From Corynebacterium durum (GTDB taxonomy: Bacteria; Actinomycetota; Actinomycetes; Mycobacteriales; Mycobacteriaceae), in the NCBI RefSeq assembly GCF_030408675.1, contig NZ_CP047200.1, forward strand, positions 744,001-808,000: DNA of 64,000 nt, written 5' to 3'. Positions 58,685-64,000 of the stretch are shown here, one piece after another (positions within the stretch are counted from its first letter, which is position 1; each line of letters begins with the position of its first letter). Position numbers and translations under genes: made by a program. Below the pieces are notes generated by a model that was not told the origin of the DNA, made no database searches, and worked only from the letters and a program-made list of their open reading frames with translations.

Positions 58685-61600
58685 ATGGCTGACAGTGTGC
58701 TTGCTCGTTTTTGCCCTCCAGTGGCCGAGTGGTTTCGGGGTGTTTTCGCCGCCCCGACTCCAGTTCAGCAGGAGGCCTGGGAGGCTATTTCTGCTGGTGA
58801 GCACGCATTGGTGGTCGCTCCGACTGGTTCGGGTAAGACGCTGGCGGCGTTTTTGTGGGCATTGAATTCTCTGGTGTCGGCACCGGGGCAGTTATCGCTT
58901 ATCGACGCCCCTCCTACCGCGGCGTCGTCACGCAAGGGCACTGGTGTGCGGGTTCTGTATGTGTCGCCCTTGAAGGCGTTGGGCGTGGATGTGGAGAATA
59001 ACCTGCGTGCGCCGCTGTTGGGTATCGGGCGCACAGGGGAGCGTTTGGGGCAGCCAGTGCCGGAGGTGCGAGTTGGTGTGCGATCGGGGGATACGACGAG
59101 CGCTGAGCGCAGCAGGCAGGTGCGCCAGCCGCCGGATATTTTGATCACCACTCCGGAGAGCCTGTATTTGATGTTGACGTCCAAGGCGGGTGACATTCTG
59201 GTGGATGTGGATACGGTGATAATCGATGAGATCCACGCCATTGCGGGCACGAAGCGCGGTGCTCACCTGGCGCTGAGCCTGGAACGACTGGAACGCATCA
59301 CTACAACTCCGCCGCAGCGTATCGGCCTGTCGGCAACTGTCCGCCCGTTGGAGCGGGTGGCGGAGTTTTTGGGCGGCAACCGCGAGGTACGGATCATTAA
59401 TCCGCCCGCAGAGAAGAAGTGGGCCTTGGATGTGCGGGTGCCAGTGGAGGACATGTCGGATCTGCCCACCCCAGAGATTGGCTCAACCATCGGGGAGGCG
59501 GTGATCGATGATCCTTTGGGGCTTTCCGGCCCGAGTCCCCTGGAGGAGTCGGCGCTGCCAACACAAAAGTCTATTTGGCCGTTCGTTGAGCAGGACGTGT
59601 ACGCGCAGATCATGGCAGCACATTCGACGCTGCTGTTCGTCAATGCCCGCCGCACGGCGGAGCGCCTGACCAGCAGGTTGAATGAGTTGTGGGCGGCGGA
59701 GCATGACCCGGAGTCATTGTCGCCGCAGCGGCGTCGAGACCCGGCGCAGATGATGTCCTCAGCGGACGTGGCAGGGAAGGCCCCGGTGGTGATCGCGCGG
59801 GCGCACCACGGATCAGTAAGCAAGGACGAGCGCGCACTCACGGAACAGATGCTGAAGTCGGGGGAGCTGAAATGCGTGGTGGCCACCTCCTCGCTGGAGC
59901 TGGGCATTGACATGGGCGCGGTGGACCTGGTGATACAGGTGGAATCTCCGCCATCAGTGGCCAGCGCCCTCCAACGTGTGGGGCGTGCTGGTCACACGGT
60001 GGGCGCGGTGTCAACAGGTGTGCTGCATCCGAAAAACCGCAGTGACCTGTTGCAAACCGCCGTAACGGTGGAGCGCATGCTGGAGGGGAAGATTGAGGAA
60101 CTGAAAGTACCCTCCAACCCTCTCGATGTGCTGGTGCAGCAGACCATCGCTGCCACCGTCACAGCCGATATTCACGTGGACACCTGGTACGAGACGGTCC
60201 GTCGCGCCTACCCGTATAAAACCCTGGACCGCGACGTCTTCGATGCTGTCATTGACCTAGCCAGCGGCGTGTACCCCTCAACGGATTTTGCTGAGCTCAA
60301 ACCCCGCATCGTGTTCGACCGCATCACCGGCATGCTTTCCGCGCGCCCAGGCGCGCAGCGGGTGGCGGTGACCAGCGGCGGAACCATTCCTGACCGTGGC
60401 ATGTTCGGGGTGTTCCTCATCGGCTCGGAGGACACGAAAGCCCCACGCCGTGTTGGTGAGTTGGACGAGGAGATGGTGCACGAATCCCGCGTGGGCGACA
60501 TCTTCACGCTGGGGGCCACGAGCTGGCGGGTGGAAGATATCACCCGCGACCAGGTGCTGGTCTCACCCGCGCCGGGGCATACGGGCCGTCTGCCCTTCTG
60601 GAACGGGGACGGGTTGGGTCGACCCGCCGAACTGGGCAAAGCCGTGGGTAGGTTTCGCCGCGAACTAGCTGCCGACCCGGCGCGAGTGGCGGCTTTCAGC
60701 GATAATGCGCGCGCCAACCTGGTGAATTATGTGCAGCAGCAACAGGAGGCCACCGGGGTGGTCCCAGACGAGAAGACCCTGGTGCTGGAGCGTTTCAAGG
60801 ATGAGCTGGGGGATTGGCGCGTGGTGCTGCATTCCCCGTATGGGCGGGGTGTGAATGCCGCGTGGGCGCTGGCCATTGGCGCGCGTATCGCGGAGCAGAC
60901 GGGGATTGACGCGCAGCCTGTCGCTGGTGACGATGGTATTGTGTTGCGCCTCCCCGAGGGGGAATCCCCGCCGGGCACCGAGCTGGTGATGTTCGACCCA
61001 GGGGATATTGAGCAGATCGTGGCGGAGCAGGTGGGTAATTCGGCCTTGTTTGCGTCCCGGTTCCGGGAGTGCGCCGCCCGTGCGTTGTTGTTGCCGCGCC
61101 GGAATCCGGGCAAGCGCGCGCCGCTCTGGCAACAGCGTCAACGCGCAGCGCAGCTGTTGGATATTGCCCGGAAGTACCCCTCGTTTCCCGTCATTTTGGA
61201 GACGGTGCGGGAATGTCTTCAGGACGTGTATGACCTTCCAGCCTTGAAGTATCTGTGTCGAGACCTGCAGGAACGCCGTGTTCAGGTGGCTGAGGTGACG
61301 GTGGAGCAACCCAGCCCTTTTTCCTCCTCGTTGCTGTTTAATTACACAGGCGCGTTCCTGTATGAGGGCGACAGTCCCCTCGCGGAGAAGCGCGCCGCCG
61401 CTTTGGCTCTGGACCCGGCGCTGTTGGCCAAGCTGCTAGGCACGGTGGAGCTCCGGGAACTGCTCGACCCGGACGTGATCGAACAAACGCACTCCGAGCT
61501 GCAGCGAACCCTTCCCGGTCGCCAGGCCCGCACTGCTGAAGAGCTTGCGGACGTACTGCGGGTTATCGGTCCGATTCCCTACGATGACCTGCCCGCGCAC

Positions 61601-63382
61601 TGTGCCTTCGACGAGCCCTTCGCCGCCCTGCACACCCTTGGTAATCGCGTGATGCAGGTACGTATTGCCGGGCGGGAGCACGCCGCCATCAGCACGGATG
61701 CTCCGTTGCTTCGCGACGCCCTGGGAATCCCCGTCCCGCCTGGGGTTTCGGCACCCACGCATTTCGTGGATGACGCCTTGGAACAGCTAATTCATCGCTT
61801 CGCCAAAACCCGTGGGCCGTTCATCGTCAGCGACGTGGCAGAGGCTTTTGGCCTTGGCGTGGGCACCGCGCACACCATCGTCCGGGAGGCGGCACGCGCC
61901 GGGATTGTGGTAGAGGGGAGGTATCGGCAGGGCGTCGATACGCAGGAGTATTGCGCAAAGGATGTGCTGCGGACCATTCGTCTGCGGAGTTTGGCGCGGG
62001 CGCGGGAGCAGGCCGAGCCGGTGAGCCAACACACCTACGCGCGGTTCCTGCAGCAGTGGCACGGTATTGCGGAGGTAGGGCAGCGCCCCGAACTGCAGGG
62101 TGCCGACGGTGTGTTTGCTGTGGTGGAGCAGTTGGCGGGTGTGCGGCTGCCTGCCAGTGCGTGGGAATCCTGGATTTTTCCGACGCGGGTGGCGGGCTAC
62201 CAGCCCACCATGCTGGACGAACTCACCACCAGCGGCGAGGTCAGCATCGTTGGTGCGGGCAAAGCCGGGGCGCGCGATCCCTGGATCATGCTGCTGCCCA
62301 GCGACTATGCCGCCGAACTCGCGCCGATTGTGGACGTCACACTCACACCCACTCAGCAAGCGGTGGTGGATCTGCTGGCGCGCGGCGGCGGATTCTACTT
62401 TCCCGAACTGCTCAGCGACGTTGGCGGCGGGCTCGTCGTGCCGGGTACGATGCAGGCCACCGAACTACAGGACACGCTGTGGGAACTCGTGGAGATGGGT
62501 ATGGTCACCCCGGATGGCTTCGGGCCGATTCGTGCGCGCCTCGCCGCAGGTACGTCAGGAAAGTCCGCGCACCGCGCGAAACGACGCCCCGTGCGCGGCA
62601 GACTTCGCCGGGGACGCACCAGTTTCGGCCCTGTGCGCAATAACCCTACGCCGCCCGACATGCTGGGGCGCTGGTCGCTGGCTGTCACTCCTGCCACCGA
62701 CGCCACCCACCGCTCCATCGCCCACGGTGAGGCATGGCTGGAACGCTACGGCGTGGTCACTCGTGGCAGCGTGGTTGCCGAAGACACCATCGGTGGGTTC
62801 GCCCTCGCCTACAAGGTTCTCGCCGGGTTTGAGGAATCTGGCAAAGCCACCCGCGGCTACCTTATCGACGCTCTGGGAGCCGCGCAGTTTTCCACGCCCG
62901 CCGTGGTGGACCGCCTGCGCGGTATCGAACGCGCCTCTGCGCCATGTGGCGTGGTGGTTCTCGCCGCCGCTGACCCCGCCAATCCCTACGGTGCCAGCTT
63001 GCCGTGGCCCGATGATGGTGCTCGTCTTACTCGTGGTGCTGGGGCACTGGTTGTGCTTAACGACGCCCAGCCTATCGCCCACCTCACGCGCGGCGGACGC
63101 ACCCTCACTCTCCTTGGCGAGGACTGCGTGGGGCTTGTCGTGCACGCTTTGGGCGATGCGATTGCGCGGGGCATGACCAGCAGAATCACGGTGGAGAAAG
63201 TCAACGGCGACCCTGTTTTGGAGTCCGCCCTGCTTGCCGAATTCCGCGCCGCTGGAGCGCACATCACCCCACGCGGCGTGAGCATCGGGGGAGCCGGGAG
63301 TACTGGTTCGCGTGGCGGTGCTGGAGCCAGTGGCATTGGGGGTCGGTCGCTGGGTGAGGCATTGGCTGAGCTGGGGGATTAG
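58685..63382 (+). CDS. lhr: ATP-dependent helicase Lhr
   Basis: A 1565-aa Lhr, full length for the actinobacterial long form. Core motifs: VVAPTGSGKTLAAFLWALNSL (Walker A), LYVSPLKALGVDVENNLRAPLLGI, ITTPESLYLMLTSKA, VIIDEIHAIAGTKRGAHLALSLERL, IGLSATVRPLERVAEFLGG, IARAHHGSVSKDERALTEQMLKSG, LELGIDMGAVDLVIQVESPPSVASALQRVGRAGH. A winged-helix/Lhr-core follows, and the C-terminal half is the long Lhr extension. It is a 3'-5' DNA helicase linked to mitomycin and oxidative damage repair. ATG 58685 is preceded by TTGTAT-like sequence; GTG 58697 is an alternative. Confidence 0.95.
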   Translation: MADSVLARFCPPVAEWFRGVFAAPTPVQQEAWEAISAGEHALVVAPTGSGKTLAAFLWALNSLVSAPGQLSLIDAPPTAASSRKGTGVRVLYVSPLKALGVDVENNLRAPLLGIGRTGERLGQPVPEVRVGVRSGDTTSAERSRQVRQPPDILITTPESLYLMLTSKAGDILVDVDTVIIDEIHAIAGTKRGAHLALSLERLERITTTPPQRIGLSATVRPLERVAEFLGGNREVRIINPPAEKKWALDVRVPVEDMSDLPTPEIGSTIGEAVIDDPLGLSGPSPLEESALPTQKSIWPFVEQDVYAQIMAAHSTLLFVNARRTAERLTSRLNELWAAEHDPESLSPQRRRDPAQMMSSADVAGKAPVVIARAHHGSVSKDERALTEQMLKSGELKCVVATSSLELGIDMGAVDLVIQVESPPSVASALQRVGRAGHTVGAVSTGVLHPKNRSDLLQTAVTVERMLEGKIEELKVPSNPLDVLVQQTIAATVTADIHVDTWYETVRRAYPYKTLDRDVFDAVIDLASGVYPSTDFAELKPRIVFDRITGMLSARPGAQRVAVTSGGTIPDRGMFGVFLIGSEDTKAPRRVGELDEEMVHESRVGDIFTLGATSWRVEDITRDQVLVSPAPGHTGRLPFWNGDGLGRPAELGKAVGRFRRELAADPARVAAFSDNARANLVNYVQQQQEATGVVPDEKTLVLERFKDELGDWRVVLHSPYGRGVNAAWALAIGARIAEQTGIDAQPVAGDDGIVLRLPEGESPPGTELVMFDPGDIEQIVAEQVGNSALFASRFRECAARALLLPRRNPGKRAPLWQQRQRAAQLLDIARKYPSFPVILETVRECLQDVYDLPALKYLCRDLQERRVQVAEVTVEQPSPFSSSLLFNYTGAFLYEGDSPLAEKRAAALALDPALLAKLLGTVELRELLDPDVIEQTHSELQRTLPGRQARTAEELADVLRVIGPIPYDDLPAHCAFDEPFAALHTLGNRVMQVRIAGREHAAISTDAPLLRDALGIPVPPGVSAPTHFVDDALEQLIHRFAKTRGPFIVSDVAEAFGLGVGTAHTIVREAARAGIVVEGRYRQGVDTQEYCAKDVLRTIRLRSLARAREQAEPVSQHTYARFLQQWHGIAEVGQRPELQGADGVFAVVEQLAGVRLPASAWESWIFPTRVAGYQPTMLDELTTSGEVSIVGAGKAGARDPWIMLLPSDYAAELAPIVDVTLTPTQQAVVDLLARGGGFYFPELLSDVGGGLVVPGTMQATELQDTLWELVEMGMVTPDGFGPIRARLAAGTSGKSAHRAKRRPVRGRLRRGRTSFGPVRNNPTPPDMLGRWSLAVTPATDATHRSIAHGEAWLERYGVVTRGSVVAEDTIGGFALAYKVLAGFEESGKATRGYLIDALGAAQFSTPAVVDRLRGIERASAPCGVVVLAAADPANPYGASLPWPDDGARLTRGAGALVVLNDAQPIAHLTRGGRTLTLLGEDCVGLVVHALGDAIARGMTSRITVEKVNGDPVLESALLAEFRAAGAHITPRGVSIGGAGSTGSRGGAGASGIGGRSLGEALAELGD

Positions 63383-63390
63383 GGGTGTGG

Positions 63391-63459
63391 CGTAGTGTTT
63401 GCTTATCAAACTGTCGTTTTTGGGGCTTGAACAGGACAGTTTGATAAGCAAACATTACG
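63391..63459. repeat. 69-nt near-perfect palindrome between lhr and the Nei gene
   Basis: Arms 63391-63415 and 63435-63459 pair at 24 of 25 positions; the core TGTTTGCTTATCAAACTGTC (63396-63415) has its exact inverse at 63435-63454. The loop is 19 nt (GTTTTTGGGGCTTGAACAG). It lies 8 bp after the lhr stop and could be a bidirectional terminator or a small mobile-type repeat. Confidence 0.85.
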
Positions 63460-63501
63460 GGGAAATATTGAACCCCCATCCCCTATGGCACAATAGCCAC
63501 C

Positions 63502-64000
63502 ATGCCTGAAGGCGATTCGGTATTTCAGTTGGCGTCCAGGATGCAGTTCCTGGTGGGCCGGGAAGTGCTGCATACGGACCTGCGGGTAGCCTCGGTGGCT
63601 ACCACCACGTTCACAGGAGAGACCGTCGAGCGCATCTGGCCATACGGCAAGCATTTGTTTATGCAGCTGGGGGAGCAGGTTCTGCATACGCACCTGAAAA
63701 TGGAGGGCACGTGGTCGTTTCATCTCAAGGGTGATAGGTGGAAGAAGCCTGGCTATAAGGCTCGCGTGGTGTTGGCTGTGGATGGCACTCCGCACCCGCG
63801 TCCGATTGAGGCGGTCGGGTTTGAGCTGGGTTTTGTGCGCGTGTTTTCGCTGCGTGATTACCCAGATCGGATCGCTCATTTGGGGCCGGATGTGCTGGGG
63901 GAGAACTGGAATCCGGAGGAAGCGACAAAGCGGATTCTCGCCAGGACAGAGCGCCCGATTGGCACGGCGTTGTTGGATCAGCGGAATCTGGCGGGAGTGG
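63502..64000 (+). CDS. nei: Nei-type (Fpg family) DNA glycosylase, 5' part
   Basis: The frame starts at ATG 63502 and runs off the window (166 codons visible). The N-terminal Pro-Glu motif MPEGDSVFQLASRMQ is the catalytic start of Fpg/Nei enzymes: Pro2 attacks the damaged nucleotide, Glu3 protonates it. HLKMEGTWSFHLKGDRWKK carries the conserved KMEGxW segment and FVRVFSLRDY follows. It removes oxidised bases. CACAAT lies 7 nt before the ATG, a leaderless arrangement. The pairing with lhr is common in corynebacteria and supports a repair role. Confidence 0.9.
   Translation, partial: MPEGDSVFQLASRMQFLVGREVLHTDLRVASVATTTFTGETVERIWPYGKHLFMQLGEQVLHTHLKMEGTWSFHLKGDRWKKPGYKARVVLAVDGTPHPRPIEAVGFELGFVRVFSLRDYPDRIAHLGPDVLGENWNPEEATKRILARTERPIGTALLDQRNLAGV

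Overview
The window is actinobacterial, moderately GC-rich chromosomal DNA, very probably from the genus Corynebacterium. The evidence is a 16S/23S/5S rRNA operon with an actinobacterial leader and spacer, a citrate synthase beginning VATENNKAVLHYPGG as in C. glutamicum, an MctBC monocarboxylate uptake pair, a fused AccDA carboxyltransferase, SepH, DUF3239, DUF2771, DUF3027 and DUF6928 proteins, the XPB-type helicase pair, Lhr, mycoredoxin and Rpf proteins. I cannot name the species from sequence alone.

Layout. (1) 1-8.75 kb: right part of a siphovirus prophage, all on +: the C-terminal end of the tape measure protein, distal tail protein, Gp37-like tail protein, two small tail-region proteins, a coiled-coil tail fibre, a two-domain endolysin with a strong internal start, two small membrane proteins (holin candidates), a terminator, and one small helix-turn-helix gene in the cargo position. 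Integrase and left end lie outside. (2) 8.8-11.7 kb: a divergent roadblock/Ras-like GTPase cassette, a DUF454 membrane protein and deoD. (3) 11.7-17.5 kb: one complete rrn operon with promoter, leader and terminator and no spacer tRNA. (4) 17.6-24.8 kb: DUF3239, XPB helicase and helicase-associated protein, then mctBC with a GlxR-like operator. (5) 25.0-27.3 kb: a tandem pair of rpf genes, each behind a ydaO-type (c-di-AMP) riboswitch, sharing a 662-bp block with no difference found. (6) 27.5-40.6 kb: cold-shock protein, DUF2771, glutaminyl cyclase lipoprotein, DUF3027, pabC/pabAB, purine permease, SpoU methyltransferase, DUF6928, sepH, serC and gltA. (7) 40.6-48.1 kb: FKBP isomerase, malic enzyme, an unknown protein, accDA, a CtpE-like P-type ATPase and a Tat-exported DUF1906 protein. 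(8) 48.1-55.9 kb: an accessory-looking stretch with DUF4291, tRNA-Arg(CCU), a beta-helix/P-loop kinase pair, DUF1877, cobF, two unknown genes and a TerD-related 740-aa protein. (9) 56.0-64.0 kb: mrx1/folA/thyA, cysQ, lhr and the start of a Nei-type DNA glycosylase.

How the genes work together. Central carbon metabolism is represented by gltA, malic enzyme, mctBC and accDA, with GlxR-like sites upstream of mctB and between serC and gltA. Folate and one-carbon supply is represented by pabAB-pabC and thyA-folA. DNA repair is represented by XPB, its partner, Lhr and Nei. Cell-wall growth and lysis are represented by Rpf, SepH, the phage endolysin and DUF1906.

The most unusual items are the homogenised tandem rpf/riboswitch pair, a 104-nt intergenic repeat in two copies with a long hairpin preserved by compensatory changes, the endolysin internal start, the roadblock/GTPase cassette beside the prophage, the translationally coupled beta-helix/kinase pair, and an apparently over-represented CGTCGATA octamer.
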